From: Solimonas terrae
Lineage (GTDB): Bacteria > Pseudomonadota > Gammaproteobacteria > Nevskiales > Nevskiaceae
Assembly: GCF_011067135.1 (NCBI RefSeq)
Contig: NZ_JAAMOW010000012.1
Location: 1-64,000 of the forward strand
Direction of reading: 5' to 3'
DNA length: 64,000 nucleotides
The notes beneath the pieces were generated by a model that ran no database searches, was not told where the DNA came from, and saw only the letters and a program-made list of their open reading frames with translations. Positions 1 to 9,038 of this stretch are shown one piece after another. A program made the position numbers and the translations under genes. Positions within the stretch are counted from its first letter, which is position 1. Each line of letters begins with the position of its first letter.

Positions 1-2
1 GC

Positions 3-206
3 ACGGTGATCTGGAACGGCGAGACGATCCCGAACCGGCAGGTGCTGGAAGCACGCCTGGTGCAGGCGGCCAATGCCGTGCAGCAGCCGGAGTTTCACAT
101 CCGGCCGAACAAGCTGGTCGAGTACAAGTACGTCGCCGCCGTGCTGGCCAGCGCCCAGCGTCTCGGTGTCACCAACATCGGACTCGTCGGCAACGAGGCG
201 ATGTAG
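3..206 (+). CDS. exbD: ExbD/TolR biopolymer transport protein, C-terminal part
   Basis: The gene enters from outside the window, so only the last 67 codons are present. The stretch VEYKYVAAVLASAQRLGVTN followed by IGLVG is the typical C-terminal periplasmic domain of ExbD/TolR, where one helix packs on a short beta sheet. ExbD works with ExbB and TonB in the inner membrane to pass proton-motive force to outer-membrane receptors. The TPR gene starts 41 bases downstream, and exbB-exbD-TPR arrangements are common in gammaproteobacterial TonB systems. The large TonB-dependent receptor at 2.5 kb would be a natural client. The single N-terminal membrane helix lies outside the window, so an ExbD versus TolR distinction rests on context. 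Confidence 0.8.
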   Translation, partial: TVIWNGETIPNRQVLEARLVQAANAVQQPEFHIRPNKLVEYKYVAAVLASAQRLGVTNIGLVGNEAM

Positions 207-247
207 ATAAAGAATCGCTGCAGAGTCGCCTCTGCAGGTCTGGAGGA

Positions 248-1480
248 ATGATGCGAGCTTCTTTAGGGACGCTGGTTGCGGCCGGCCTGCTGGCCGTGTC
301 ACTGGCGGCAGGCGCAGCGGATGCGGACAGCAAGGCTCAAACGGTGCGGCCGCAGGTTGGCAAGCCGCTGACCGAAGCGCAAGCTGACATTCAGGCGAAA
401 AAGTATGCGGACGCATTGACCAAGCTAGATGAGGCGGCTGCCGTTGAAAAGCTGACCGCCTACGAAAGCTACGTGATTGCGCGCATGCGGGCGAGCGCCA
501 CGCTCGGCACTGGCGACGATGCGGCGGCGTTGATTGCGTACAAGGCGGTACTCGATCGGCCCGAACTGGTCGGCGACGACAAGCAGGCGGTGCTCGATAC
601 GGTGGCGCGACTTTCATATGCGGGCAAGGATTACGCGAAGGCTGCCGAGTACGCCAAAGCCTATCGTGCCGCAGGCGGCACCGACGCCCAGATGCCCTTG
701 ATTCTGGCGCAGGCGCTCTATCTCAGCGACGACTATGCGGACGCCGAGCACGAATTGCTCGCGCAGTTCGAGCAGATGCAACAGGCGGGACAGACGCCGC
801 CGGAACTGCCACTCAGGCTTTACATGAGCTGCGCGGTCAAGCAGAACGACAAGACGGTCTATCGCGATGCCCTGCGCCGACTCGTGACGTACTACCCCAG
901 CGCGGATCTATGGCAGGAACTGATCACCCACACGGTCGCCCAGCCGGGGTTTTCCAATCGCCTGCTGCTCGACATGTATCGCCTGAAGGCGGCCACGGAC
1001 ACGATCGACAACGCCGATGAGTACGAAGACGCAGCGCAGCTCGCGCTCGCCGCCGGCTTGCCCGGCGAGGCCCAGCAATATATCGATCAGGGCTATGCGA
1101 AAGGCCTGCTCGGCGCCGGGCCGCGGGCGGTCAAGGACAAATCGCTAAAGGCGGCCGTTACCGCCAAGATCACCGAAGACAAGCGAACCCAGGCCGAGGG
1201 CGAAAGCGCGGCAGCCAAGTTGAAGTCGGGAGACGCGCTGATTAACACCGGCTTGAATTACGTCGGCTATGGTCAGTACGACAAGGGTATCGCGCTGATG
1301 CAGCAAGGCATCGACAAGGGCCATCTGAAGGCCCCCGATGATGCGAACCTTCACCTGGGCTATGCGCAGATGCGCGCGGGCAAGACTGCCGACGCGGCCG
1401 CGAGTTTCAAGAGCGTCAGCGGGCAGGACGGTGGCGCGTCGCTTGCCCAACTGTGGATGCTGGTGAAGCCGGCTCGCTGA
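248..1480 (+). CDS. Exported TPR-repeat protein downstream of exbD
   Basis: A 410-residue protein with a signal peptide (hydrophobic residues about 6-22, then AGA/AD as likely cleavage site), so probably periplasmic. The rest is alpha-helical with TPR-like repeats, clear around residues 40-170 (Ala-rich AxxxY/AxxxL spacing) and again at 330-400, where GLNYVGYGQYDKGIALMQQG is a good TPR unit. There are two adjacent ATGs, at 248 and 251; GGAGG at 242-246 is better spaced for the second. It follows exbD closely and is probably in the same transcript. TPR proteins linked to ExbB/ExbD/TonB loci are thought to assist energised transport, but the role of this one is inferred only from position. Confidence 0.8.
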   Translation: MMRASLGTLVAAGLLAVSLAAGAADADSKAQTVRPQVGKPLTEAQADIQAKKYADALTKLDEAAAVEKLTAYESYVIARMRASATLGTGDDAAALIAYKAVLDRPELVGDDKQAVLDTVARLSYAGKDYAKAAEYAKAYRAAGGTDAQMPLILAQALYLSDDYADAEHELLAQFEQMQQAGQTPPELPLRLYMSCAVKQNDKTVYRDALRRLVTYYPSADLWQELITHTVAQPGFSNRLLLDMYRLKAATDTIDNADEYEDAAQLALAAGLPGEAQQYIDQGYAKGLLGAGPRAVKDKSLKAAVTAKITEDKRTQAEGESAAAKLKSGDALINTGLNYVGYGQYDKGIALMQQGIDKGHLKAPDDANLHLGYAQMRAGKTADAAASFKSVSGQDGGASLAQLWMLVKPAR

Positions 1481-1509
1481 GCGCGATCGACCGACCTCTC
1501 GTCCGCGCG

Positions 1510-2289
1510 CTACTCGTCGGTGAATGCGCCGTGCCGGCCGCGGCCGGACGCGAAGCGCGTGGCGCCGCTGAGCGTCTCGCCGGATTCCAGGGTCTGCGTT
1601 CCCAGCGCGAATTCGTTGCGAATCGCTGCCGCCTCCGTCATGGACCATTGCGCGTACGAGGAGCGCCGGTCGTTGCGCATGCACAGTTGCGGGTGCTGCG
1701 CAATTTCGTGTGCCAATTGCAGGGCATGGGCTTCCAACTGATCCGGTGCGACCAGACGATTGACCAGTCCCCAGACATGCGCCTCGTCCGCGCGCACCGG
1801 GCGCCCGGTCAGGATCATGTCCAGCGCCCGTGACTGCCCGATCAGTCGCGGCAGGCGCACAGTTCCGCCATCGATCAGGGGAACGCCGAAGCGACGGCAG
1901 AACACGCCGAAGGTCGCTGTCGTGTCGGCGACACGCAAATCGCACCAGAGCGCAAGTTCCAAGCCGCCGGCTACGCAGTAGCCTGACACCATCGCGATCA
2001 CCGGCTTCGACAGCTGCATGCGCGTTGGCCCCATCGGGCCGTCGCCATCGGTCTCCAGTCGATTGCTGCGTCGCACATCCTGCGATGCGACCGCCTTCAG
2101 ATCCGCTCCAGCGCAGAAATGTCCGCCGACGCCGCTCAGGACCGCCACGGCAGCGGTCTCGTCGGTGTCGAAGCGCCGGAACGCATCGGCCAGTGCCGCG
2201 GCCGTCGCGCCATCGACTGCGTTGCGCGCCGCGGGGCGGTTGATCGAGACGCGATGAATCGGCCCGAGGGCTTCGTGGTGAACCGTCAT
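1510..2289 (-). CDS. Enoyl-CoA hydratase/isomerase (crotonase) family protein
   Basis: A 259-residue crotonase-fold protein. The oxyanion-hole and CoA-binding signature HFCAGADLK sits at residues 57-65, and AGGLELALWCDLRVA begins at about 108, with Glu111 in the place of the first catalytic Glu of enoyl-CoA hydratases. The second catalytic Glu is not evident: the equivalent stretch reads FGVFCRRFGVPL. The protein may therefore be a hydratase variant, an isomerase or a CoA hydrolase rather than a standard beta-oxidation hydratase. The start at 2289 (MTVHHEALGP) was chosen because the upstream 21 codons of the open frame do not resemble the family. It converges with the TPR gene and diverges from the TonB receptor gene. 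Confidence 0.85.
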   Translation of the reverse strand: MTVHHEALGPIHRVSINRPAARNAVDGATAAALADAFRRFDTDETAAVAVLSGVGGHFCAGADLKAVASQDVRRSNRLETDGDGPMGPTRMQLSKPVIAMVSGYCVAGGLELALWCDLRVADTTATFGVFCRRFGVPLIDGGTVRLPRLIGQSRALDMILTGRPVRADEAHVWGLVNRLVAPDQLEAHALQLAHEIAQHPQLCMRNDRRSSYAQWSMTEAAAIRNEFALGTQTLESGETLSGATRFASGRGRHGAFTDE

Positions 2290-2490
2290 TTCGGACCGTC
2301 CCGGCTGGCAGATGCGAAAGAGTACCAATCCATATCGATCTGGGGAAAACACCCAATTCTGTTACAGATTATTGACGCAGTTCACGACGCAGGCTTAGGC
2401 TCGAGCCGCATTCAATACAGCCGGTGGGGGCGTGTGTTCTTGCTTCCAGCCGGACCATGACAGCAGGTCGATTTCACTTGGGAGTGAAAA

Positions 2491-5274
2491 ATGGAAATGA
2501 CGTCTAAGCGCAAGCGGAAGGGCGTGCAGTTTGCCCTCACCGCGATCGCATCAGTCGCCGCGGTAATGTGTTTCGAGGGTGCGGCTTACGCACAGGATGC
2601 CGCAGCCACGGCGGGCGCAAGCGCCGACCAGACGACGGAACCGGCGGAAATCATCATCACCGGTTCGCGCATCCGTCAGGTGCAGAAAGAGGGGCCGACC
2701 CCGGTCACGATCATCACGCGCGACGATATCGACAAGGCCGGATACCAGTCGGTCACCGACGTGCTGGAAGGCATGTCCCAGAACACCGGCGGTTCGTTCA
2801 ACACCAGCACCTCGTTCTCGTTCGGTGCCGGTGCGCAGACCGTCGACCTCAAGGGCTTCGGCTCCAATCGCACGCTGATTCTCATCGACGGCCGCCGTCA
2901 GGCGATCGATCCGGTGTTCCTGTCGCAAACCAACCAGTCGGTCGATCTTTCGACGATTCCGCTGGCGATGGTCGATCGCATCGAAGTGCTGACCGACGGC
3001 GCGTCCGCCATCTACGGTTCGGATGCCATCGGCGGCGTCATCAACATCATCACCAAGAAGTCGATCAACGGGGGCATGCTCAGCGTTCGCGGCGGCACGA
3101 CGCAGCACGGCGGCCACGACAACGGTGAAATCCAGTTCGGTGCCGGTGTCGCGAACGACAAGATGTCGTTGAACGTCGCGGCTTCGTACAACAAGAGCAA
3201 CCGCCTGATGTTCACCGACCGCAAGTATTCGGAGTCGGACGCCACCAACGGCGGCACTTTCAGCGGTTACGGTTCGAATTTTGTCGATCCGTCAGGCGCC
3301 TTGCTTGCATCCGATCCGGATTGCGGCACGGGCAATGCCGGCGACTCGACTGCCGGTGCCGGCGTGATCGTGGGAACGCGTTGCCGTTTCGATCGCGCCA
3401 AGTACCGCGAATGGTATCCGGACTCCGAGCGCGGCTCGGTGACGGTCTGGGGCGACCGCACGCTGCCGTTCCTGGACGCGACTGCGTTCGGCCGCTTCAC
3501 CTACGTCAAGGAACAGCAGGCGTTCCGGCTCGAGCCGTTCCCGTATGGCGGCGGCGAGACCTCGAACGGCGTCATTCCCGACAGCGAATTTCCGGACGGT
3601 CGTGGCCTGATTCCGGCCGGCTCGCCGGGCAATCCGACGACCGGCACTGGTGACGAGCAGGACGGATATTTCAACCGGCGTCTGGTCGAGTTCGGTGGTC
3701 GCGGCAGTGACGTCTCGAGCCAGAACTACAACGGTGTGCTGGGCGTCCGCGGTCGTCTCGATGATTACGACTGGGAAGCGGCGGTGTCGCAGAGCCACGC
3801 GTCGGTCTATACGCGGACTCGCGGCAACTTCATCAGCAGCGTGCTCGACTATCTGGTCCTGTCGCGTGGGCTGAATCTGTTCGATCCGATTCCGCAGGAT
3901 GTGGTCGACGAGGCCGGCTACACGCCGACCAGCCTCGGTGTATCGAACAACACAGGTATCGACGCAACGGTCTCCGGTCCGCTGCACATCGATCTGCCGG
4001 GTGGTCCGATCCAGGCTGCTCTGCACTGGGATTACAACCACGAAGATTTCAGCAGCCGCAACGACAAACTGTCGGTGTTCGGCGATACGCCGGACGGCGC
4101 GGCGCCGGACGCGGCGGGTTCGCGTTCCTACTACGGTCTGGCATTTGAGTTGCAGCTGCCGATCATCAACAGCCTCGAGCTCGGTCTGGCGGGTCGTTAC
4201 GACGACTACAACATCAATTCCGTGGGTGGCCAGTTCAGCCCGAAGGTGTCGTTGGCCTATCGTCCGCTCGAGACCGTGCTGGTGCGTGCGTCGTACGGCA
4301 ACACCTTCCGCGCACCGGACCTGGTCGCGCTGTACGCCGGTCAGTCCTCGGGCTTCGAGACAGTGGTTGACACCCGCGCATGCCGTGCCTCCGGCCACAA
4401 TCCGGGCGACGACGTGCCGGAGTGCGCGGACATCCAGTCCGTGCCGGTCGTCAATGGCTCCAATCCCGACCTGAAGTCGGAGAAGGGCTGGAACTGGAAC
4501 GTCGGCGTCAGCTGGGAAATCGTCAAGGATCTGACCGTCTCGGTCGATCACTACACGATCTCGCTCAACAACATCGTCGAAGTACTGACGGCTCAGCAGG
4601 TGGTGGACAGCTGCGCAAACGAGGGGCTGCTCTGCGATCAGATCACGGATTCCGTTTCGCATCCCGGCTCGCCCAGTGGCTTGGGCAACGCGGTTGGTGG
4701 CTACTCCGACGCACAGATCAGCGCCGGCGCCGCGAACTTCGCGAGCCAGCGCCTGAAGGGAACCGACACCAAGATCGACTATCGCATCAATACCGGCGTC
4801 GGCAAGTTCACCAACACGCTGACCTGGACCTGGCTGCAGTCGCTCAAGGTCAAGATCGATCCTTCGGCGCCGGCGGAAGAGCAGCTCAATTACGGTGGCA
4901 GCGTGACCGTGCCCCGGCATCGTCTCTCTCTGGTCAACGATTGGTCGTACAGCGCCTATGGTGCCTATGTGAAGACGAACTTCATCGGCAAGCTGCCGGG
5001 TGCGTTGCCGAACGAGACCAGCGGTCCGATTGCGTCGGATGAGTTCTATCCGTCGTTCCTGACCATAGACCTGCAGCTGCGCTACACGCTGCCGGCTTCG
5101 CTGGGCATGGTTCGTCTCGGCATCGACAACATCCTCGATCGTGACTTCCCGCTCGATCCGACCGAGAAGGTGGGCGGTTCCAACACGGCGAACGAGTTCA
5201 TCACGGGTGCTGGTCCGTCGTACTTCAGCCCGCTGGGACGCGCCTACTACCTGCAGTACGAAGTCACGTTCTGA
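2491..5274 (+). CDS. TonB-dependent outer-membrane receptor
   Basis: A 927-residue TonB-dependent receptor. A signal peptide occupies roughly residues 1-34 (charged KRKRK start, cleavage near AYA/QDA). A TonB-box-like EIIITGSRI precedes the plug domain (about 50-190), which contains the conserved TPVTIITRDDIDKAGYQSV, TLILIDGRR and YGSDAIGGVINIITKK elements. The remainder is the beta-barrel, with the motif VRASYGNTFRAPDL and a terminal phenylalanine (QYEVTF) needed for outer-membrane insertion. The substrate is not evident; this receptor group in environmental Proteobacteria takes up iron complexes, oligosaccharides or peptides. It stands alone between a 201-base upstream region and a strong terminator. 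The nearby peptide permease and secreted protease make peptides one possible substrate. Confidence 0.93.
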   Translation: MEMTSKRKRKGVQFALTAIASVAAVMCFEGAAYAQDAAATAGASADQTTEPAEIIITGSRIRQVQKEGPTPVTIITRDDIDKAGYQSVTDVLEGMSQNTGGSFNTSTSFSFGAGAQTVDLKGFGSNRTLILIDGRRQAIDPVFLSQTNQSVDLSTIPLAMVDRIEVLTDGASAIYGSDAIGGVINIITKKSINGGMLSVRGGTTQHGGHDNGEIQFGAGVANDKMSLNVAASYNKSNRLMFTDRKYSESDATNGGTFSGYGSNFVDPSGALLASDPDCGTGNAGDSTAGAGVIVGTRCRFDRAKYREWYPDSERGSVTVWGDRTLPFLDATAFGRFTYVKEQQAFRLEPFPYGGGETSNGVIPDSEFPDGRGLIPAGSPGNPTTGTGDEQDGYFNRRLVEFGGRGSDVSSQNYNGVLGVRGRLDDYDWEAAVSQSHASVYTRTRGNFISSVLDYLVLSRGLNLFDPIPQDVVDEAGYTPTSLGVSNNTGIDATVSGPLHIDLPGGPIQAALHWDYNHEDFSSRNDKLSVFGDTPDGAAPDAAGSRSYYGLAFELQLPIINSLELGLAGRYDDYNINSVGGQFSPKVSLAYRPLETVLVRASYGNTFRAPDLVALYAGQSSGFETVVDTRACRASGHNPGDDVPECADIQSVPVVNGSNPDLKSEKGWNWNVGVSWEIVKDLTVSVDHYTISLNNIVEVLTAQQVVDSCANEGLLCDQITDSVSHPGSPSGLGNAVGGYSDAQISAGAANFASQRLKGTDTKIDYRINTGVGKFTNTLTWTWLQSLKVKIDPSAPAEEQLNYGGSVTVPRHRLSLVNDWSYSAYGAYVKTNFIGKLPGALPNETSGPIASDEFYPSFLTIDLQLRYTLPASLGMVRLGIDNILDRDFPLDPTEKVGGSNTANEFITGAGPSYFSPLGRAYYLQYEVTF

Positions 5275-5312
5275 ACGGACGTCGAACTTCAGAGCTGAAG
5301 CGGCACGAAATG

Positions 5313-5345
5313 AGGAGACGCCAGGTTTGGCGTCTCCTTTTTCTT
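5313..5345 (+). terminator. Rho-independent terminator after the TonB receptor gene
   Basis: GGAGACGCCA (5314-5323) pairs perfectly with TGGCGTCTCC (5328-5337) around a GGTT loop and is followed by TTTTTCTTT. It lies 39 bases after the receptor stop codon. Confidence 0.88.
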
Positions 5346-5553
5346 TGGCGGCCGTTTTTTGGCAATGTGACGCAGGGCAGACGGACCCTGGACACGCGCA
5401 GCAGGTCTGCTGCGGATCGACGGAGGTTCTCGCAGCGGTCGGGCGACCTCATAATCCGCCGGTCAGGCCGCCAGTCTCGATTCAGATCGGCAGCACTCGC
5501 CAACTGGACGTCCCTCGATGCAGGCAGAACGGCGTACGGATTAAGAAGATGCA

Positions 5554-6459
5554 ATGTTCGTGAACAGCAAGGGTTCGGTAGGCGGCGTCGCCTTCGCCTT
5601 CGCCATCGTCTATGTCGTCTGGGGATCGACCTATCTGGCGATCCGCATCGGCGTGCACGACGCGCCTGCGATCCTGTTTGCCGGCACGCGCTTTCTGCTC
5701 GCGACCGGCCCGATGCTGGCCTATGCGTACTGGCGTGGCGCGCGCCTGCCGAAAGCGCGCCGCGACTGGGCCGTGATCGCGATCACGTCGTTGCTGATGC
5801 TGGTTGGTGCCAACGGCCTCGTTACCTGGAGCGAGCAATGGGTGCCGTCGAACCAGGCGGCCCTGCTGGTGGCGACCTCGGCGCTGTGGATGGCCGGCTT
5901 CGGGACGCTGGGCCTCAGTGGCGAGGCCCTGAGTCGCTGGACGCTGGCTGGCTTGATCGTCGGATTTCTCGGTGTCGCGGTGCTGGTGGGTGACGGTTTG
6001 CGTGCGGCGCTCGCGCCCTGGCCGGCGTATCTGGCGCTGGTCATTTCGCCGATCTTCTGGGCGGCGGGATCGGTCGTGTCGCGACGGCATCCGGTCGGTT
6101 GTCCACCACCGATGGCCGCGGCCCTGCAGATGGCAATCGCCGGCATCGTGCAAACCGGACTGGGGCTGTCGCTCGGCGAGACGGCGCAGTGGCACTGGAC
6201 GTCCGGCACCGTCGGCGCGCTGATCTATCTTGCCCTGCTGGGCTCCTGTCTCGCGTATGGGGCGTACTTCTGGCTCGTGCACGAGGTGACGCCGTCGCAA
6301 CTCGGCACCTATGCCTACGTGAACCCTGCAGTTGCCGTCCTGCTTGGCTGGCTGGTGCTCGACGAGCGTCTGAGCGAAATGCAGATCGGCGGCACGCTGA
6401 TCATCCTGCTGTCGGTGATCGGCGTCAGCCTGGCGTCGCGGCAGCCCCGATCGGCATGA
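5554..6459 (+). CDS. DMT-superfamily (EamA/YedA-like) inner-membrane exporter
   Basis: A 301-residue protein with about ten transmembrane helices made of two EamA repeats. The N-terminal VYVVWGSTYLAIRIGV and the GANGLVTWSEQWVPSNQAALL segment are characteristic of the YedA/RarD-type branch of drug/metabolite transporters. These proteins usually export amino acids or small metabolites across the inner membrane; the substrate here is unknown. The stop codon overlaps the start of the following oppA gene (ATGA at 6456-6459), so the transporter is translationally coupled to a peptide importer. One speculative reading is that it removes surplus amino acids released from imported peptides. Confidence 0.88.
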   Translation: MFVNSKGSVGGVAFAFAIVYVVWGSTYLAIRIGVHDAPAILFAGTRFLLATGPMLAYAYWRGARLPKARRDWAVIAITSLLMLVGANGLVTWSEQWVPSNQAALLVATSALWMAGFGTLGLSGEALSRWTLAGLIVGFLGVAVLVGDGLRAALAPWPAYLALVISPIFWAAGSVVSRRHPVGCPPPMAAALQMAIAGIVQTGLGLSLGETAQWHWTSGTVGALIYLALLGSCLAYGAYFWLVHEVTPSQLGTYAYVNPAVAVLLGWLVLDERLSEMQIGGTLIILLSVIGVSLASRQPRSA

Positions 6460-8054
6460 GGCGGCGCGCGCTGCACTGCCTCGTGGGGTGCATCGCTGTG
6501 CTGTTGCCTGTCTGCTCTTCGGCGGCGATGGACTCCCTGCTGCGCATCGGCAACGGTCCGGAGCCGGAGTCGCTCGATCCGCAGCGGATGTCGAGTGTCA
6601 GCGCGCTCAACATCGCGCGTGATCTCGGCGAGGGCCTCACACGGATCGCCGCCGATGGGCGGGTGCTGCCGGCCGCCGCCCAAGGCTGGCAGATCGCCGA
6701 TGGCGGACGGCGCTATACCTTCGAACTTCGTGACCACCTGCATTGGTCCAACGGCGAGGCGCTGACCGCATCGGATTTCGTCGACGGCCTGCGTCGCGCC
6801 GTCGATCCGGCGACCGGTTCGCCGTTCGCGCAGCTGCTGTCGCCGATTGCCAACGCCGATGCGATCACCGGCGGCAAGGCGCCGGTGAGCATGCTGGCGG
6901 CGTGGGCCCTGTCGCCGACACGACTGCAAATCCTGCTGAAGCAGCCGACACCCTATTTTCCGAGCCTGCTGGCACACCCCGTGAGTTTTCCGGTCTACGG
7001 CCCGGCGCTGGCTCGTTACGGACGCGGCTTCGCAAGGCCGGGGCGACTCGTCAGCAATGGTGCATACCAACTGGTGGACTGGCAGGTGCAGGCGCAGGTC
7101 GAGCTGCGACGCAACGCCCATTACTGGGACGATGCCGACACGCACATCGACCGCGTTCAGTACCTGCCGACCGATGACATCGCCTCCGAACTCCAGCGCT
7201 ATCGCGCGAATGAAATCGACGTGAGCTCGGAGATCCCGCTGGTACAGGCGCCAGCCTTGCGTACGCAGTTCGGCGCGCAGCTGCATGTCGCCCCGTATCT
7301 CGGCAGCTACTACTATGGCTTCAATGTGCAGCAGCCGCCGTTCGCCGGCCGGCGCGATCTCCGGCTCGCCTTGTCGCTGGCGATCGATCGCGAGCTGATC
7401 GTCGACAAGGTCATGAACGGCCTCGCGCTGCCGGCCTATGGCTGGGTGCCGCCCGGCGTGGCCGACTATCGGGCGCAGTCGCCAGCGTGGGCGTCATGGT
7501 CCCGGCAGAAAAGCGTGAGCGAAGCGAAGCGCCTGTATGCGGCTTGCGGATACTCGAAGGACCGCCCGTTGCGAATCGAGTTGCGCTACAACACGCACGA
7601 TGATCACAAGCGCATCGCCACGGTGATCGCGGCGATGTGGAAGCAGACGCTGGGGGTCGAAACCAGCCTGATCAACGAAGAGAACAAGGTGTTTCTCGCG
7701 CAGCGCCGGCTGCGACGCATCACGCAGGTGTTTCGCGCATCGTGGATCGGCGACTACGATGATCCTTCCAGTTTTCTGGACGTTCTGACGGCCCGCAACG
7801 GACGCAACGACATGGGATGGCACGACCAGACCTACGACGCGCTGATCGACAGCGCTGCGCAACAGGCCGACCCGCGACGGCGCGCGGCACTGCTGGAACG
7901 TGCCGAGCGCCGCGCAGTCGACGACATGCCCTTCATTCCGATCTACTGGTACGTCTCCAAGCATCTCGTCAAGCCGCGCGTTCGCGGCTGGCACGACAAT
8001 CTGCTCGACGTGCACTACAGCAAGGATCTGCGCCTCGATGACCCGGCGGATTGA
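6456..8054 (+). CDS. oppA: Peptide ABC transporter substrate-binding protein (SBP family 5)
   Basis: A 532-residue periplasmic oligopeptide-binding protein. The start at 6456 overlaps the preceding stop and is followed by a clear signal peptide (RRR start, hydrophobic core, likely cleavage at SSA/AMD). Family 5 hallmarks include EPESLDPQRMSSVSALNIARD near residue 35, the AAAQGWQIADGGRRYTFELR segment, and GVPPGVADY-like text (WVPPGVADY) in the second half. It resembles OppA more than the dipeptide type DppA. It is the first component of an operon with two permeases and one ATPase. An open frame extends far upstream of 6456, but that part overlaps the exporter gene and is not coding. Confidence 0.92.
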   Translation: MRRRALHCLVGCIAVLLPVCSSAAMDSLLRIGNGPEPESLDPQRMSSVSALNIARDLGEGLTRIAADGRVLPAAAQGWQIADGGRRYTFELRDHLHWSNGEALTASDFVDGLRRAVDPATGSPFAQLLSPIANADAITGGKAPVSMLAAWALSPTRLQILLKQPTPYFPSLLAHPVSFPVYGPALARYGRGFARPGRLVSNGAYQLVDWQVQAQVELRRNAHYWDDADTHIDRVQYLPTDDIASELQRYRANEIDVSSEIPLVQAPALRTQFGAQLHVAPYLGSYYYGFNVQQPPFAGRRDLRLALSLAIDRELIVDKVMNGLALPAYGWVPPGVADYRAQSPAWASWSRQKSVSEAKRLYAACGYSKDRPLRIELRYNTHDDHKRIATVIAAMWKQTLGVETSLINEENKVFLAQRRLRRITQVFRASWIGDYDDPSSFLDVLTARNGRNDMGWHDQTYDALIDSAAQQADPRRRAALLERAERRAVDDMPFIPIYWYVSKHLVKPRVRGWHDNLLDVHYSKDLRLDDPAD

Positions 8055-8114
8055 TCGTGAACGGCGGCGCGACCGGTGCGTGCGATGCGCGCCGAATGTC
8101 CGGAACCGTCGCTG

Positions 8115-9038
8115 ATGTTGGCCTTCGCCTTGCGCCGTCTGTTCGCCGCATTGCCGACCCTGTTCGTGCTGCTGACCTTGGCGTTCTTCATGATGCGTGC
8201 GGCGCCCGGCGGACCGTTCGATTCCGAACGCAGCCTGCCGCCACAGATCGAGGCGGCGCTGAGAAGCGAATATCAGCTGGACGCGCCGCTGTGGCGCCAG
8301 TATCTGAACTACGTCGAGGCCGTGCTGCACGGCGATCTCGGTCCGTCGTTCCAGTACGAAGGCTATCGCGTGTCGGAGTTGATCGCCGCCGGTCTGCCGG
8401 TGTCGCTGGCGCTGGGTGTCTGTGCCCTGCTGCTCGCGCTGCTGGTGGGCGGCGCGATCGGCGTGCTGGCTGCGCGACGCCCCGGCAGTGTGCTCGATCA
8501 CCTGCTGATGAATCTGGCTCTGCTCGGCGTGTCGGTGCCGAACTACGTCGTCGCGCCGCTGCTGATCCTGCTGTTCGCGATCGTGCTCGGCTGCCTGCCC
8601 GCCGGCGGCTGGCGGCATCGCGACTATGCCGACATGGTGTTGCCGGTGGTGGCGCTCGCCTTGCCGCAGATCGCCTACATCGCGCGCCTGTTGCGTGCCA
8701 GCCTGATCGATGCCCTGGCAATGCCGTACCTGCGTACCGCGCGCGCCAAGGGTCTGCCGGAACATCTGCTGATCTTCCGCCACGCGCTGCGCCCGGCGCT
8801 GTTGCCGGTGATCTCGCATCTCGGACCGGCGACGGCCGGTCTGATGACCGGCTCGGTGGTGGTCGAGCAGATCTTCGGCATTCCCGGACTTGGGCGCTAT
8901 TTCGTGCAGGCGGCCCTGAACCGTGATTACACGCTGGTGCTCGGCGTGGTGCTGTTGTACGGCGCACTGATACTGGCGTTCAATTTTGTCGTGGATCTTC
9001 TGTACGGCGCGCTCGACCCGCGCCTGCGCAGGACATGA
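8115..9038 (+). CDS. oppB: Oligopeptide ABC transporter permease, OppB type
   Basis: A 307-residue inner-membrane permease with about six helices. The start FALRRLFAALPTLFVLLTLAFFMMRAAP without its first residues is the standard OppB/DppB N-terminus, and the cytoplasmic coupling loop reads YLRTARAKGLPEHLLIFRHA near residue 215. I chose the ATG at 8115 from that family match; an in-frame GTG at 8076 would add 13 unlikely residues. It starts 60 bases after oppA and its stop overlaps the start of oppC by four bases, as is usual in opp operons. Confidence 0.92.
   Translation: MLAFALRRLFAALPTLFVLLTLAFFMMRAAPGGPFDSERSLPPQIEAALRSEYQLDAPLWRQYLNYVEAVLHGDLGPSFQYEGYRVSELIAAGLPVSLALGVCALLLALLVGGAIGVLAARRPGSVLDHLLMNLALLGVSVPNYVVAPLLILLFAIVLGCLPAGGWRHRDYADMVLPVVALALPQIAYIARLLRASLIDALAMPYLRTARAKGLPEHLLIFRHALRPALLPVISHLGPATAGLMTGSVVVEQIFGIPGLGRYFVQAALNRDYTLVLGVVLLYGALILAFNFVVDLLYGALDPRLRRT

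Noticed and set aside
3292-4920. A 542-codon frame antisense to the TonB receptor
   Set aside because: Shadow of the receptor frame in high-GC DNA, without recognisable domains.
6099-6455. Upstream extension of the oppA frame
   Set aside because: It overlaps the DMT exporter gene; the signal peptide begins at 6456.
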